13,390 nt of DNA from positions 1-13,390 of the forward strand of contig JAICYA010000016.1 in assembly GCA_025934455.1 (NCBI GenBank), in the 5' to 3' direction. The position numbers and the translations under genes were made by a program. The stretch comes from Rudaea sp. Lineage in GTDB: Bacteria; Pseudomonadota; Gammaproteobacteria; Xanthomonadales; Rhodanobacteraceae. The notes under the pieces were generated by a model. The model was not told the DNA's origin. It did no database searches and saw only the letters and a list, made by a program, of their open reading frames with translations. Positions 13,180 to 13,390 of this stretch are shown in pieces; position 1 is the stretch's first letter, and each line of letters begins with the position of its first letter.

Positions 13180-13390
13180 GTGAAACGCGGATGCGTCCTT
13201 CTTGCCCTCGCGCAGTGCGCCGCGGCGCCCGGCCTGGCCTGCGCCGCGCAAAGCGTGACTTTGCCAGCATGGGTGTGCACCCATCCCGAAGCGATCTTCG
13301 CCGGCGGTTTTGAGGCCGGCGAACTCGCCGTGCCGCATCTGCCCTCGAATGGCAGCGGCGGTGCCGTCGGCAGCGTCACGCGCACGCTGC
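13180..13390 (+). CDS. Secreted protein, N-terminal part, 3' end outside window
   Basis: The frame from GTG 13180 is open to the right edge (70 codons). AAGG at 13168-13171 lies eight bases upstream. It begins MKRGCVLLALAQCAAAPGLA, a short basic start plus a hydrophobic core, then CAAQ, which looks like a Sec signal peptide cut near residue 23. The mature part has WVCTHPEAIFAGGFEAGE and then LPSNGSGGAVGSVTRTL. Short 'IFA.GFE' segments near the mature N-terminus are familiar from secreted proteins of Xanthomonadales relatives. The Ser/Gly-rich part and 'SVTRT' would fit the lead-in to a secreted esterase of the polyhydroxybutyrate-depolymerase type, but the catalytic region is outside, so this is only a guess. 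The gene is divergent from the FHA-STAS operon. Confidence 0.55.
   Translation, partial: MKRGCVLLALAQCAAAPGLACAAQSVTLPAWVCTHPEAIFAGGFEAGELAVPHLPSNGSGGAVGSVTRTL

Noticed and set aside
13059..13385. 109-codon N-terminal extension of the cNMP-fold/FHA protein
   Set aside because: The extension covers the predicted promoter and lies antisense to the secreted-protein gene; its composition is unlike the rest of the protein.

Overview
The window reads as a high-GC proteobacterial chromosome, most likely a gammaproteobacterium near Xanthomonadales/Rhodanobacteraceae. This rests on codon use, an FNR/Dnr-type site, a phasin gene, and an 'IFAGGFE' motif in the secreted protein at the right edge. The assignment is inference; there is no rRNA or marker gene to confirm it. 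I see no tRNA, rRNA, CRISPR array, insertion sequence or attachment site.

Region 1 (1-3755, + strand) is visibly more AT-rich than the rest. It holds the end of a response-regulator receiver gene, a short PAS protein that looks like a sensor kinase with its catalytic core deleted, and a 942-residue DUF1631 protein with a C-terminal receiver domain. About 350 bases without a convincing gene (3756-4104) separate it from the GC-rich remainder.

Region 2 (4105-7825) is a divergent metabolic/redox block. Leftward runs a two-gene unit, DUF2249 then an FmdE-like protein. Rightward runs a compact unit: an 'SFPASDPP' small protein, a 36-residue microprotein, a cysteine-synthase-like PLP enzyme, an AhpD-like CxxC protein and a small conserved protein often misnamed 'ribonucleotide reductase subunit alpha'. 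Between them lies a good FNR/Dnr-type palindrome, about -40 from a plausible leftward promoter and about -84 from a rightward one. queD, for queuosine precursor synthesis, follows separately.

Region 3 (7826-8901) has a phasin gene with a strong promoter, an inverted repeat over the -35 region and a clear intrinsic terminator. It converges on a MAPEG-family membrane protein.

Region 4 (8974-13058) is the most interesting part. A FHA-GAF-PP2C (SpoIIE/RsbU-type) phosphatase meets, tail to tail with an 8-base overlap, a leftward operon of cNMP-binding-fold/FHA protein, coiled-coil/FHA protein and STAS anti-sigma-factor antagonist. This is a partner-switching phosphosignalling island with three FHA proteins, one phosphatase and its likely STAS substrate, but no kinase or anti-sigma factor inside the window. 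A divergently transcribed secreted-protein gene is cut by the right edge.
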